The notes: a model not told the origin generated them from the letters alone. A DNA stretch of 64,000 nucleotides from Collimonas humicola (GCF_018304945.1 NZ_JAGQEE010000001.1:1302001-1366000), one strand, 5' to 3'. Positions 37,601 to 46,695 are shown, counted from the stretch's first letter. Program-made: numbers and translations.

Positions 37601-37805
37601 TCGGGAAGGTAACCCGCTGTTCGGTTTCCAGCGGCGAATAGCCCGGCGCGGCGGTATTGATCTGCACCTGCACATTGGTGATGTCCGGCACTGCATCGAT
37701 AGGCAGCTTCTGGTAGTTGTAGATGCCGAGTGCCGCCATCGCGAACACGGCCAGCATGATCAGCCAGCGCTGCTCGATCGAGAATCGTATGATGCGTTCA
37801 AACAT
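34632..37805 (-). CDS. czcA: CzcA-type RND heavy-metal efflux pump
   Basis: 1057 residues from the ATG at 37805 (AGGA nine bases upstream); the longer reading overlaps czcB in another frame. The start MFERIIRFSIEQRW and the helix-4 motif DFGIIIDGAVVIVEN, with the acidic residues needed for proton-driven transport, place it in the HME1 branch (Co/Zn/Cd) of RND pumps. Twelve membrane helices and two large periplasmic loops are expected. It exports divalent cations with CzcB and CzcC, 23 bases after czcB. Substrate assignment follows the motif and is not proven. Confidence 0.92.
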   Translation of the reverse strand: MFERIIRFSIEQRWLIMLAVFAMAALGIYNYQKLPIDAVPDITNVQVQINTAAPGYSPLETEQRVTFPIETVMSGLPHLQQTRSLSRYGLSQVTVIFKDGTDIYFARQLVNERIQEARGKLPAGVAPAMGPISSGLGEIYLWTVEAKDGARKPDGSAYTATDLREIQDWIIKPQLRNVSGVTEINSIGGFAKEYQVAPQPEKLASYGLTLQDIVTALDRNNSNVGAGYIEKRGEQLLIRAPGQVSSMDDIRNIILGNVQGVPIRIRDVGDVAIGRELRTGAATENGREVVLGTVFMLIGENSRAVSQAVDRKMVEINRSLPAGVEAVTVYDRTVLVDKAINTVKKNLLEGAILVIAILFMFLGNMRAAIITAMVIPLSMLFTFTGMVQYKVSANLLSLGALDFGIIIDGAVVIVENCVRRLAHAQAHHGRPLTRSERFHEVFAASKEARRPLLFGQVIIMVVYLPIFALTGVEGKMFNPMALTVVIALVGAMILSITFIPAAVALFIGKRVSETENFLMRSAKRFYAPVLEWVMQRKTLVLGSALAVLLLSGVLATRLGSEFVPSLNEGDIAIQALRIPGTSLTQSLEMQKQLESTLKRQFPEIERVFARSGTAEIASDPMPPNISDGYIMLKPEASWPKPKKTRPELLAAIQEAASNVPGNNYEFSQPIQLRFNELISGVRSDVAVKIFGDDMTVLNDTADKVSAVLGKITGAAEVKIEQTSGLPMLTVNIDRDKTARYGLNVADVQDVVATAIGGKEAGTLFQGDRRFDIVVRLPEELRSDLEAFKRLPISLPRGADGAGRTSYIPLGEVASLELAPGPNQISRENGKRRIVVSANVRGRDIGSFVSEAEARLQQQVKIPSGYWTSWGGQFEQLQSATQRLQIVIPVALLLVFTLLFAMFGNVKDGLLVFSGIPFALTGGIVALWLRGIPLSISAAVGFIALCGVAVLNGLVMIAFIRSLREEGRALGQAIREGALTRLRPVLMTALVASLGFVPMAIATGTGAEVQRPLATVVIGGILSSTILTLLVLPILYQLFHRRDEDAARPIAEDAAVRH

Positions 37806-37828
37806 GGGATCCGGTCCTTGGTATGCGC

Positions 37829-39409
37829 TTAGTGTGCGTGTTCGGCGCTGCTCTTGCCGAGTTCCGATTTGAGAACGAAACTGCCCTCGGCCGCATAACG
37901 CGTGCCTGCCTTGAGCCCCTTGACGATCTCCACCTGCCTGCTGTCGGCGCGCCCGGTGCTGACCGGCTGCACCATGAAGCCGTCGGCGATGCGGACAAAC
38001 ACCACCTGCTTGCCGTCCAGCGTCTGTATCGCTTGCGGCGGCACCGCCACTGCTACCTCGACATCGCTGGAAACCACGTCGACATTGACGAACAAGCCCG
38101 GCCGCCAAGCCATGTCCGGATTCGCCAGGGTGACGCGGGCCTTGGCGGTGCGGGTCTGCTCGCCCAGCAGCGCGCCGACGTAGGAAATACTGCCGCTCGC
38201 GCTCGACTCGAAGGCGGTGGCATTGATCTGGACTTTCTCACCCAGCCGCACCAGGTTCAGGTCCTTGGCCGGCACGATGATCTCGGCCCAAACGGTGCTC
38301 AGGTCGGAAATGGTGAAAATGCTGGCATCGGCTGCTACCGCTTCGCCCAGGGCGATATGCTTCTCGGTCACCAGGCCGCTGAACGGCGCCCGGATTTCAT
38401 AACGGTTCAAGGCGCCGCCGCTGCCGGCGCCGGCGCCCAGCACATTCAATTTCTGCCGCGCATTCTGCAGCGCGATTTCCGCTTCGTTCATGACCTGGCG
38501 CGCCTGCTGGTAATCCTGTTCGGCCGAGATCTTTTCTTCCCACAGTTTCTTTTCACGTTCATAGGTAGTACGGGCAAAGGTGAAACGCTTCTGCGCCGCC
38601 AGCAGTTCGCTGCGCTGCTCCGCCAGACTTGTGCTGGCGACCACCGCAAGCAGCTGTCCCTGCTTGACCTGCTGCCCCAGGCTGACGGCTACCTGCTCGA
38701 CGACGCCCGCCAGGCGCGGCACTACGTGCGCGGTCTTGTCTTCATTGAAGCGGATTTCCCCCGGCAGCGTGATGGCTGTCTTGACTCGCGCAGCGCCGGC
38801 GCTTCCCAGCTTGACGCCGGACGCCGCCACCTGCGCCTCGCTCAGTTCGATCTTTCCTTCTTCCTGTGCGAATGCCGCCTGCAGCTTCTGCCCGCCATAT
38901 TGCAGCCGGAACCTGGCATCGAACACATGCGGTTCCGCAATCGCCACGCTGCTGCGGAGAGAGCCGCTTTCCGGCACGAAGACGATGTTCTCAACCTCGC
39001 CGCCGGGCCGCACCAGTTGCAGCGTCAATGTAGCGCCATCCGGCGCCAACGCCTTGCCGCCGTTGAACAGCCAGGCCTGAAAGTGCGCCTCTCCCGCCGC
39101 TTCCTCCATACTCACTTCCAGCGCCAGCCCATCCTCGGTAAACATTCTGCCGCCGTGCGGTCCCTTGCTGGCTGCCTCTGATTTCCGATGGTGCTCGCCG
39201 TCCGCATGCTGATTGGCATGGCCGTGTTTTTCGGTCGCCGTCTCGCCGTGGTGTTCGCCGTCGCCATGGGCAACCGCATCGCGGTGCACCTCTTCCTTGG
39301 CCTCCTGGCTGGACTCGTTGGCGCTGCTGAAATACAGTCCGCCTGCCATCAGGAGAAGAATGGCCGTCGCAGTTGCGATAGCTTTGCTTTTGCTCAAATT
39401 GATTTTCAT
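37829..39409 (-). CDS. czcB: CzcB-type periplasmic adaptor with histidine-rich N-terminus
   Basis: 526 residues. One N-terminal membrane anchor (residues 8-27) is followed by a histidine-rich stretch at about 40-85 with HHGETATEKHGHANQHADGE, a likely metal-binding region. Then come a domain of about 100 residues seen in CzcB proteins, a coiled hairpin (about 275-345), a lipoyl-like half-motif and beta-barrel domains. It joins the CzcA pump to the CzcC outer-membrane duct. The tail also ends in HAH. Gene spacing to czcC is nine bases. Confidence 0.92.
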   Translation of the reverse strand: MKINLSKSKAIATATAILLLMAGGLYFSSANESSQEAKEEVHRDAVAHGDGEHHGETATEKHGHANQHADGEHHRKSEAASKGPHGGRMFTEDGLALEVSMEEAAGEAHFQAWLFNGGKALAPDGATLTLQLVRPGGEVENIVFVPESGSLRSSVAIAEPHVFDARFRLQYGGQKLQAAFAQEEGKIELSEAQVAASGVKLGSAGAARVKTAITLPGEIRFNEDKTAHVVPRLAGVVEQVAVSLGQQVKQGQLLAVVASTSLAEQRSELLAAQKRFTFARTTYEREKKLWEEKISAEQDYQQARQVMNEAEIALQNARQKLNVLGAGAGSGGALNRYEIRAPFSGLVTEKHIALGEAVAADASIFTISDLSTVWAEIIVPAKDLNLVRLGEKVQINATAFESSASGSISYVGALLGEQTRTAKARVTLANPDMAWRPGLFVNVDVVSSDVEVAVAVPPQAIQTLDGKQVVFVRIADGFMVQPVSTGRADSRQVEIVKGLKAGTRYAAEGSFVLKSELGKSSAEHAH

Positions 39410-39418
39410 GTCGGCTGT

Positions 39419-40729
39419 TTACAAAGAGTCGGTTGACGGGAAAGCGCCTGCCACGCGCTCTATCTCGGTGGCGGCACGATGGGTTTCCGCGAGTGCGCGC
39501 AGCGCCTGCGATTTGGCCTGGAACAGCACACGCTGGGCATCCAGCACTTCCAGGAAGCTGAACTTGCCGAGTTCAAAGCCCTTGGTTGCAGTCTCATAGG
39601 TGTTCTGTGCGGCCGGCAGGATCTCGCCCTGGAAGGCGGCCACCTGTTGCCGCCCCAGCTTGAGCCGCTCATAAGCGTCGCGCAGCTCGCCATCCAGCTT
39701 CAGCTGGGCGCCGCGCAGCTCATCGCGCGCCTTGTCCGCGCGCTGCAAGGCTTCCTGCAGGTTGCCTTGATTGCGGTCGAACACGGGGATAGGCATCGAC
39801 AAGCCGAAGATCATCTGGTTTTGCCGGTTTTCTTCTACCCGCTTGCCGCCAAAGCTGACGGTAACATCGGGGATGCGGCGGCTGCGCTCAAGCTGGACCA
39901 GCGCCTGGCGACGCTCGACTTCCACCCGGGTCTTCACAAAGGCCGGGGAGTTCTGCAAGCGCTCCAGCGCGACTGCCAGATCGGGCAAGGCGGGCAGCTC
40001 ATTGATATGGCCATCGACTGTAGAAAAGGCCGGCACTATATCGCCCCAGGTTGCCGCCAGCGTCCGCCGCGCGATATTCAGGCTGCTGCTCGCTTGCTGC
40101 AGCTCCACCCGCACACCTGCCTCGGCGACGCGTGCCTTGGTGGCTTCGATCGGCGCCACCTTGCCGGCAGCGACGCGCTTGGCCGTCATTTCGCTCGCGC
40201 GTTGTGCCAGTTGCAAGGAATTTTGCAGCAATTGCAGGTTCTCCTGCGCTTCCAGCGCAGAAAAATAAGCGCTCACCACGGCGCCCTGGACATCGGCGCG
40301 CTTGGTCAGATAATCGGCTTGGGCCGCGTCACGCCCCTTTTCAGCCGCCTTGATGCGGGCGTCGCGCTTGCCGCCGAGTTCCAAGGTCTGGTTCAACTGT
40401 ACGGTGGTGGTCCTGGTCGCCTTGCGGGTATCTTCCAGCAGGGCCGAGACTTGTGGGTTGGGCCTGGCGCCGGCCTGCAGAATCGACGCCTCGACCGCCT
40501 TGACTTCGAGCGCTGCGGCTGCCAGCTCGGGGTTGCTCTTGAAAGCCTGCAGCAACGCTTGCCGCAGCGTCAGCGGCGCCGCCAGTTCATCGCTGCCAAG
40601 GGGCGGCAGCTTGTAGTTGATAACCGGCTGCTGGCCAGTTATCGGCGCCGATGCTGGAGCAGCATCCTGCGCCAATGACAATTGGCATACCAATACCGCG
40701 AAACCGAGCGGCAAGAAAAACTTGTGCAT
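39419..40729 (-). CDS. czcC: CzcC-type outer-membrane efflux channel
   Basis: 436 residues with a signal peptide ending at SLA-Q. Two OEP (TolC-type) repeats are visible, each with long alternating helices; LTLRQALLQAFKSNPELAAA opens the first. No lipobox is present, so anchoring is by the barrel alone. First gene of the czcCBA set, with GGAG before the ATG. Confidence 0.9.
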   Translation of the reverse strand: MHKFFLPLGFAVLVCQLSLAQDAAPASAPITGQQPVINYKLPPLGSDELAAPLTLRQALLQAFKSNPELAAAALEVKAVEASILQAGARPNPQVSALLEDTRKATRTTTVQLNQTLELGGKRDARIKAAEKGRDAAQADYLTKRADVQGAVVSAYFSALEAQENLQLLQNSLQLAQRASEMTAKRVAAGKVAPIEATKARVAEAGVRVELQQASSSLNIARRTLAATWGDIVPAFSTVDGHINELPALPDLAVALERLQNSPAFVKTRVEVERRQALVQLERSRRIPDVTVSFGGKRVEENRQNQMIFGLSMPIPVFDRNQGNLQEALQRADKARDELRGAQLKLDGELRDAYERLKLGRQQVAAFQGEILPAAQNTYETATKGFELGKFSFLEVLDAQRVLFQAKSQALRALAETHRAATEIERVAGAFPSTDSL

Positions 40730-40873
40730 AGCCTACTCCAAAAAAAGCCGGGATGGCTCGGACTGCATGGCGTGGCTGGTTTGCGCCGCGCCATGGAATC
40801 GCCTTCATCAACCAGCCCCTGAGTAAGTCGGATCAATCCAAGACACTGGAAAGCTGGTTATTGGATACGTCGT

Positions 40874-41107
40874 TCAGGCGCCCGAGTGAATCGTCTTTTT
40901 CGGACCGTCTTCCTTATGGTCATGTGCAGAAGGCTTCGCCGGCTTGCCGTCCGCCTGGGCCTGTTTTTTGTCCTGGAGGTTTTTTGTTTCTGCGCCGGCG
41001 TTCTGGACGACTGCACCCGCCGGCTTTTCAGCAACCGGGGCTTGCGCCATCGCGATACCCGAAGCAGACAACAGTGCGACGATGGAAAATAGTTGTTTAG
41101 CGTTCAT
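40874..41107 (-). CDS. Small periplasmic protein upstream of czcC with a His-containing tail
   Basis: 77 residues from the ATG at 41107 (GGAG seven bases upstream); the reading to 41161 is unlikely. Signal peptide ends at AMA-Q. The mature part is short, polar and probably disordered, rich in A/K/Q, and ends HDHKEDGPKKTIHSGA with three histidines. It sits 144 bases before czcC in the position held by CzcI-like proteins in other bacteria, though I see no sequence match to CzcI. A metal-binding or regulatory role is inferred. Confidence 0.7.
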   Translation of the reverse strand: MNAKQLFSIVALLSASGIAMAQAPVAEKPAGAVVQNAGAETKNLQDKKQAQADGKPAKPSAHDHKEDGPKKTIHSGA

Positions 41108-41209
41108 GTCAATCTCCAAAAATGAAAGGGTTTCAACGGGCAGCCCTTGCCTGGGCCACATCGTTGAAGCAAAGTGTAGAAAGGAGACGGAAACGGGATG
41201 GTGACGGCG

Positions 41210-41229
41210 GGATTACGGTTTTGTAATCC
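41210..41229. promoter_or_regulatory. Inverted repeat between czc operon and czcRS, probable CzcR operator
   Basis: GGATTAC and GTAATCC, perfect 7-bp arms around GGTTTT, are flanked by a further GGCGG/CCGCC pair offset by one base. The site lies between the divergent genes at 41107 and 41289. A dimer of the adjacent OmpR-type regulator could act on both promoters from here. Confidence 0.6.
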
Positions 41230-41288
41230 ACCGCCACGGCTTTATGGAAGATAATCAGGGCTCAACCCGGACAACAGAAGGATGAAAC

Positions 41289-41960
41289 ATGCGTATCCTG
41301 CTGGTAGAAGATGAACCAAAAGCTGGCGAATACCTGCGCAAAGGATTGACCGAATCCGGTTATGTGGTCGACTGGGTGCAATCCGGCGCCGACGGCCTGC
41401 ATTGCGCCACCACGGAAGGCTACGACCTGATCGTGCTGGACGTCATGCTGCCCGGCATGGACGGCTGGCTGGTGATCCGCGAATTGCGCAAGACCCATTC
41501 GACGCCGGTATTGTTTCTTACCGCACGCGACGAAGTCGACGACCGCATCAAGGGACTGGAACTGGGCGCGGACGACTACCTGGTCAAGCCCTTTGCCTTT
41601 GCCGAACTGGTGGCCCGCATCCGCACGCTGCTGCGGCGCGGTCCGATCCGCGAATCGGACACGCTGCAGATCGCCGACATGGAAATCGACGTCATGAAGC
41701 GTCGCGTCACCCGCAACGGCGAACGGATCGACCTCACCACCAAGGAATTTTCCTTGCTGTATCTGATGGCCAAGCGCCAGACCGAGGTTTTGTCGCGCTC
41801 GCTGATTGCCTCGCAGGTCTGGGACATGAATTTCGACAGCGACACCAATGTGGTCGATGTCGCCATCCGCCGCCTGCGCATCAAGATCGACGAACCCTAC
41901 GCCCGCCCCCTGATACATACCGTGCGCGGCATGGGCTACGTGCTGGAGGACCGCGCTTGA
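41289..41960 (+). CDS. czcR: Heavy-metal response regulator (CzcR/CusR type)
   Basis: 223 residues. The receiver has E7-D8-E9, phosphoacceptor D51 ([11 protein letters not shown]) and K in LVKP. The winged helix at 125-220 has [20 protein letters not shown] and [18 protein letters not shown] lies upstream of the ATG. The closest named types are CusR, IrlR and CzcR, which switch on efflux genes when metal is sensed. It is divergent from the czcCBA set and its stop overlaps the kinase start. Confidence 0.92.
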   Translation: MRILLVEDEPKAGEYLRKGLTESGYVVDWVQSGADGLHCATTEGYDLIVLDVMLPGMDGWLVIRELRKTHSTPVLFLTARDEVDDRIKGLELGADDYLVKPFAFAELVARIRTLLRRGPIRESDTLQIADMEIDVMKRRVTRNGERIDLTTKEFSLLYLMAKRQTEVLSRSLIASQVWDMNFDSDTNVVDVAIRRLRIKIDEPYARPLIHTVRGMGYVLEDRA

Positions 41961-43366
41961 AGCCATCGGCGCCGCGCTCGCTGACGGTACGCCTGGCGCT
42001 GCTGTTTGCGCTGGCGACCTTGCTCACGTTCACCCTGGTCGGCAGCTATCTGTACTATTCATTGGCGCGCCAGCTGGAGAGCCATGACGACCAGGAATTG
42101 CTGGGCAAGATCCAGCTGATGCGGCACCTGGTCGGCAAGGCCGATTCGGTGCAGGCGATCCGCGACGATCCGCACCTGTTCATGGATGCCGCACTCGGCC
42201 ACAACGACCTGCTATTGGTACTGCGCAGCGCGGACGGCGCGCCGCTGCTCGATACGCAACCCGCCGCCGGCAGCTTGCCCGCCCTGCCGCTCAGCGCCAT
42301 CGGCCAGACCCCGGACCAGCAAGCCAGGAAGAACCTGCGCACCTCAACCGGCATGCCGGTGCGCGCCACGGCGCTGTGGGGCCGGATCGACCGCAGCGGC
42401 GAGCAGGTGCAAATCATTGTCGCTCACAATGTCAGCGATAGCCTGATCATGCTTGACAGCTATCGCAAGCAGATCATCGGGGCCGCATTGTGCGGCGCCC
42501 TGCTGGCGGCTTTGCTGGGATATGTGCTGGTGCGCCGCGGCTTGCGCACTACCCGCTTGATCGCCCAGCAGGCGCATTCGATCACCGCCCAGCGTCTTGA
42601 CCGCGGCCTCGACGTCGCCAGCGCGCCGTACGAATTGCAGCAGCTGGTGGCGGCTTTCAACGGCATGCTGGACCGCCTGCACGACAGCTTTCAGCGGCTG
42701 TCGCAGTTTTCCGCCGACCTGGCGCACGACTTGCGCACGCCTATCAACAACCTGATGGTGCAAACCCAGGTGGCACTGGCGCAGCCCAGGAACGCGGAAG
42801 AATACCAGGGACTATTGGTATCCAATGTCGAGGAGTACGAACGGCTGGCGCGCATGCTGGACAATATGCTGTTCCTGGCGCGTGCCGACAATGCGCATGT
42901 GGCTGCCGCCTGCGAGCAGCTCGACTGCCGTCAGGAATTGCAACGCATCGCCGATTATTTTGAAGGTGTGGCAGAGGATAGCGGCGTGCGCCTGAGTATT
43001 GCGGCAACCGGCACAGTGCATGCAGATCCGATGCTGTTGCGGCGCGCCATCGGCAATCTGGTCGCCAACGCGATCCGCTACACGGCGGCGGGCCAGGCCA
43101 TCCTGCTGGAAGCGCAGCCGCAAGCCCACGGCACCAACATCCGGATCGGCAATCCGGGAACGCAGATTGCCGAGTCCGCCATTCCGCGCCTGTTTGACCG
43201 TTTCTACCGCGCCGACCCTGCCCGCAGCGATTCGGCCTCTTCGGCCGGCCTCGGCTTGGCCATCGTGCAATCGATCATGAAACTGCACGGCGGCCGGGTT
43301 GAACTCAGCCGCTCGGCAGACCAGCTGACCGTGTTTACCCTGTATTTCCCCAACCCTCAGGCATAA
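41957..43366 (+). CDS. czcS: Heavy-metal sensor histidine kinase (CzcS/CusS type)
   Basis: 469 residues from a TTG at 41957 that overlaps the regulator stop (TTGA), with GGAGG seven bases upstream; this start fits the usual family length. A membrane helix at about 12-37, a periplasmic sensor domain of about 140 residues and a second helix near 180-200 precede a HAMP segment. The H-box is [15 protein letters not shown] with H257. The N-box [16 protein letters not shown] and the G-box [16 protein letters not shown] follow. It senses periplasmic metal and phosphorylates the regulator encoded immediately before it. Confidence 0.92.
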   Translation: MKPSAPRSLTVRLALLFALATLLTFTLVGSYLYYSLARQLESHDDQELLGKIQLMRHLVGKADSVQAIRDDPHLFMDAALGHNDLLLVLRSADGAPLLDTQPAAGSLPALPLSAIGQTPDQQARKNLRTSTGMPVRATALWGRIDRSGEQVQIIVAHNVSDSLIMLDSYRKQIIGAALCGALLAALLGYVLVRRGLRTTRLIAQQAHSITAQRLDRGLDVASAPYELQQLVAAFNGMLDRLHDSFQRLSQFSADLAHDLRTPINNLMVQTQVALAQPRNAEEYQGLLVSNVEEYERLARMLDNMLFLARADNAHVAAACEQLDCRQELQRIADYFEGVAEDSGVRLSIAATGTVHADPMLLRRAIGNLVANAIRYTAAGQAILLEAQPQAHGTNIRIGNPGTQIAESAIPRLFDRFYRADPARSDSASSAGLGLAIVQSIMKLHGGRVELSRSADQLTVFTLYFPNPQA

Positions 43367-43398
43367 AAAAACCACGCAGGAACGATTGCGTGGTTTTT
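43366..43398. terminator. Bidirectional terminator between czcS and cytochrome genes
   Basis: ACCACGCA and TGCGTGGT form an 8-bp stem around eight bases, extended by A-run/T-run pairs on both sides. It therefore works for the kinase on the plus strand and the cytochrome on the minus strand. Confidence 0.85.
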
Positions 43399-43438
43399 AT
43401 TCCATCCCTGCGCCGGGTCCGGCTTGCTTTACTTGCGT

Positions 43439-43792
43439 TTACTTGCGCAGCACCAGCGTCGTCGGCAGGCTGTGCAGGTAGGCTGCAATGTCTTGCACGT
43501 CCTGATGCGACAAGGCCTTGGCCTGGCCGCTCATGATGGCGTTGCTGCGGCCGTTAGGACCATCGCTGCCGCGCTGATAAGCGATCAGGGCGTGCTGCAG
43601 GTAATCCTGCGGCTGGCCCGCCAGCTTGGGATAGCTGGGATCGATCGGGCTGTGGAAATCGGCGCCGTGGCAGGAGGCGCAGGCATATTTTTTCGTCGCC
43701 GCTTCGCCGGCTGCGATATTGCCGGCAGCATGGGCACTCACGAACGCACTGGTGGAAAGCAGGAACGCCACGCCAGCAAGAGTCTTTTTCAT
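43439..43792 (-). CDS. Class I c-type cytochrome, small periplasmic
   Basis: 117 residues with a signal peptide ending at AHA-A. CASCH binds one heme. The distal methionine is probably in the NAIMSGQAK segment. The helix LSHQDVQDIAAYLHSLP is the usual C-terminal cytochrome c helix (c553/c5 type). It is a periplasmic electron carrier. It follows the related cytochrome at 43805-44125 by 12 bases, so the two form an operon. Confidence 0.88.
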   Translation of the reverse strand: MKKTLAGVAFLLSTSAFVSAHAAGNIAAGEAATKKYACASCHGADFHSPIDPSYPKLAGQPQDYLQHALIAYQRGSDGPNGRSNAIMSGQAKALSHQDVQDIAAYLHSLPTTLVLRK

Positions 43793-43804
43793 TGTGTGGG
43801 TCCC

Positions 43805-44125
43805 TTATTTTTGCTGCGAATAGTAAGCCGCAATATCCGCCATGTCCTGGTCGGACAGGCTGGCCGCGATGCCACGCATGGTCGGCATCTTGCGGTCGCC
43901 CTTTTTATAGGCGATCAGTGCATTTTCAATGTATTTCGCCGATTGCCCGCCTAGCATGGGCACTTGATAGACTTCCGGGAAGGTGGCCTTATAGCCGGGA
44001 ATGCCATGGCAGCCGATACACATCGATATCTTGTTTTCCGCTGCCTTAGCGTTGCCGACCACGTCCGCTGCCGCGGCCATGTTGGCAAGACCCGCAAGCG
44101 CGAGAAGTGCAATTAGTTTTTTCAT
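43805..44125 (-). CDS. Class I c-type cytochrome, small periplasmic
   Basis: 106 residues from the ATG at 44125; the reading to 44254 adds a leader without signal-peptide character. Signal peptide ends at AAA-A. One heme site, CIGCH. The likely distal methionine is in KMPTMRGIA, and LSDQDMADIAAYYSQQK ends the protein. It is about 35% like its neighbour by eye. The pair resembles the paired monoheme cytochromes that feed terminal oxidases; the partner is not in the window. Confidence 0.88.
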   Translation of the reverse strand: MKKLIALLALAGLANMAAAADVVGNAKAAENKISMCIGCHGIPGYKATFPEVYQVPMLGGQSAKYIENALIAYKKGDRKMPTMRGIAASLSDQDMADIAAYYSQQK

Positions 44126-44481
44126 AGTAGCTGGGTAATTGTAGCGAAAACGTTTATTCGAAACTGCCACGAATACTGCCTCAAATGCCCGGAGACATAC
44201 AGCGCAAGCAAACCATATACGGCCTATGCTGCGTTGCATATACTGCGCAGGCAAGGAATAAGGTAGCCCTGCCTGACGCCGACCGCCGTCGCCACCCTAC
44301 ACCAAAACCGGCTAATTTTACCCCAAGAAACATGCATAGTCCACGCCCGCCGATGCCAACCAGGCAGCATCGGCGGGGCAGCCTCGGCCTCCGCCGGAAA
44401 CCCCGTATTTCCATGGAATTACCGGCTTTTGGCGGAAGTTGTCCGCTACCGGCTCTTTTGGCAGCAAGCAGGCAAGCCGCG
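44126..44481. other. Intergenic stretch, no gene seen
   Basis: About 356 bases upstream of the cytochrome pair and downstream of the Gcr-family gene. It should hold the cytochrome promoter on the minus strand, but no convincing -35/-10 pair or terminator was picked out. Confidence 0.45.
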
Positions 44482-46695
44482 TCAGCCGTGACGGCTGCCG
44501 GGATGCCTGTCCGGCGGCGCTGAATCCGACGACTGCCCCGCGTCCGCTTGCCGCGTGTCGCCGAAAGTCGTATCGGCGGCATCCGATTCTGCCTGCGCCC
44601 CCGGTTTGGCCGCAGCCATGGCCGCTTCAGGGAACAGGAAGGAACGCGGCGAGGCGCTGAAACGGCGCAGCACCGCCCGGAACACCAGCCGCCTGATCCG
44701 TGCCGGCACATCGCGCGCGCGCAAGGCGAGGGTCAGCGCACAGGCGAATGAGACGCCGACATTCAAGACGCCGATACTGGCAATCCCGGCCACCGCGAGC
44801 CAGAACTGCGGCGCCGCCAGCACTTCCCAGCCGAGGCTGCCGGCGGCGGCAGTGAGGCTGCCGGTAGCCAGCGTCACGTGCCGCACATCCAGCGGCAGGC
44901 CGAAGAACTGCGCCAGCACCGGCGTCATCCCCAGCAGCAGGCCGAGCGAGACGTTGCCGGCAATCTGCGCCACATTGCGGTCCAGCCAATCAGCCCAGCG
45001 CTCCGCCCGCATCGCGCCCAGTACATACACCAGGCGGCGCTGGTGCGCCAGCGCTTCGCGCAGGCGGCGCAAGGCAAACCAGTTGTCGGCAAAGCCGGAG
45101 GCCAGGCTCGACAGCCATAGCAGGATGCCGGTGAAGGCGGCGAACAGGGGCGTCGGCCCGATCACCGACAAGCTGTGCAGGCTGGCGCGGGCATGTTCCG
45201 CCGTCATCATGGGAGCATCGGTGGCCAGCAGGATAAGGCCCGACATCAGCAGCATCGCCGGGATCACGCCGATCAGGTTGCCGAATACGGCCGCCGCCTG
45301 CGAGCGCAGCAGCTGCGCGATTTCAGTCAGCAAGGCACGCAGGCCTTCGACCGTATCCAGCTGCCCCATCTTGGAAGCCAGCACCGGCGCCGTCACCGCC
45401 GGCTGCTTGGTAGCCAGGACGCCGCCGACGGCGGAAATCGCCATGAAGCTGACAGCATAATTCAGCGATGCAAAAATGCCCTCGAAAAAACGGGCGGCGC
45501 CGAGCGCTGTCACCATGGATTTGCCGAGCACGGTAAATGCCGTGATGACGCCGCCGCGGCCGGCGGCTTTCAGCATCGCCCGGTATTCCTTGCTGTCGCG
45601 CGCGATGTAGCGCTCGCCGTGGTCGGCATTGCGCTCGACCATCTTGCGCGCCAGCAGAGAGAAGCTGCGCTGTATCAAACCGCGCACCGAAGAGCGCTGG
45701 TGATGCGCCGCGATCAGGTCGCCCAGCAAGGCCTGCACCTGGCCGGCGCCCTGCCCGTCCTGCCGGCCGCCGTTGCCGTTGCTGTAGATCACGGAACGCA
45801 GATCGGTCAGCAGCGCCATGCGCGTGAGCTGGGCGCGCATGCGCTCGACCCGGTAGACCAGGCTGACCGACACGCCGTGTTCATCCAGGTGGGCGTAGAT
45901 GCGGTCGGTCTGCGCCTGGCAGACGGCGATCAGCATGCGCACGCTGCGCAGGGCCGCCTCATCGCGCGGGTTGACGTACAAATAGGTTTCCAGCTCGCGC
46001 CGCAGCACCATGAACGGCGTTGCCTGCAGCGGCATCTTGGGGTCCAGCTTCTGCCGGAACGCCTTGCTGATGCCGTCCGCCAGCACCATGGTGGCGAGAT
46101 AGATCAGCGCTTCATCGATCTGCTGCTGGTAGTTATGGGCGATACCGTCGTCGGCCATCAGCTTCCACAGCTGCGCCACGCTGTGGCGGTCCAGCGCCAG
46201 CAGCCAGCCGGCATCTTCCGGGGTCGGAAACAGCACAGTGAATAGCGCCGACAAGTCCGCTTCGAACGGCGGCTTCGGCAATGCCAGCTTGACGATATGC
46301 TCGGACAGTTCGCTGAAGAACGCCGGCTCATGCGGCAGGCCGGTGGCGCAAAACAGTTCCGGCCCGGCAGCTTCGCGCAAGGTTTTCTGCAAGGTCGCCT
46401 GTACTACCCGGCGCAGATCGCGGTTGCTGTCCAGCCAGCGCAGCAGGAAATGCAGGCGCTCCTGCCTGAAACGCACCCGGCCGTCCTCGTCCAGCATCGA
46501 TACCCTGGGCACATGGCGCAGCCAGTGGACCACGTCGATGATCCAGTCGGCACGTTCCTGCCAGGCAGAAAAGGGGTTGGCGCGACGCATCAATGCGTCG
46601 ACCTGCCGGGTGTAATGCCGGTTGTCGGCCTGGCGCTGCTCGCCATGCCGGAAGCGGCGCCACATCACCCGCAGGCGAAGAAGAAGAAATTTCAT
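44482..46695 (-). CDS. Gcr-family 'site-specific recombinase' membrane protein
   Basis: 737 residues. It matches the family named SpecificRecomb/Gcr (PF10136) after early gonococcal work. The first ~380 residues are soluble and helical. The remainder has several clear membrane segments, for example FGNLIGVIPAMLLMSGLILL and PLFAAFTGILLWLSSLASGF. No serine- or tyrosine-recombinase catalytic residues are evident, so a membrane role is more credible than recombination. The C-terminal ~60 residues are disordered. Divergent from the MoxR gene. Confidence 0.82.
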   Translation of the reverse strand: MKFLLLRLRVMWRRFRHGEQRQADNRHYTRQVDALMRRANPFSAWQERADWIIDVVHWLRHVPRVSMLDEDGRVRFRQERLHFLLRWLDSNRDLRRVVQATLQKTLREAAGPELFCATGLPHEPAFFSELSEHIVKLALPKPPFEADLSALFTVLFPTPEDAGWLLALDRHSVAQLWKLMADDGIAHNYQQQIDEALIYLATMVLADGISKAFRQKLDPKMPLQATPFMVLRRELETYLYVNPRDEAALRSVRMLIAVCQAQTDRIYAHLDEHGVSVSLVYRVERMRAQLTRMALLTDLRSVIYSNGNGGRQDGQGAGQVQALLGDLIAAHHQRSSVRGLIQRSFSLLARKMVERNADHGERYIARDSKEYRAMLKAAGRGGVITAFTVLGKSMVTALGAARFFEGIFASLNYAVSFMAISAVGGVLATKQPAVTAPVLASKMGQLDTVEGLRALLTEIAQLLRSQAAAVFGNLIGVIPAMLLMSGLILLATDAPMMTAEHARASLHSLSVIGPTPLFAAFTGILLWLSSLASGFADNWFALRRLREALAHQRRLVYVLGAMRAERWADWLDRNVAQIAGNVSLGLLLGMTPVLAQFFGLPLDVRHVTLATGSLTAAAGSLGWEVLAAPQFWLAVAGIASIGVLNVGVSFACALTLALRARDVPARIRRLVFRAVLRRFSASPRSFLFPEAAMAAAKPGAQAESDAADTTFGDTRQADAGQSSDSAPPDRHPGSRHG

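Noticed and set aside
37806-38108. N-terminal extension of CzcA by about 100 residues
   Set aside because: It lies within czcB in another frame and is arginine/glycine-rich. CzcA proteins begin at MFERI.
41402-41956. N-terminal extension of the czcS kinase across the regulator gene
   Set aside because: It is out-of-frame sequence of czcR. The overlapping TTG with GGAGG upstream gives the normal kinase length.
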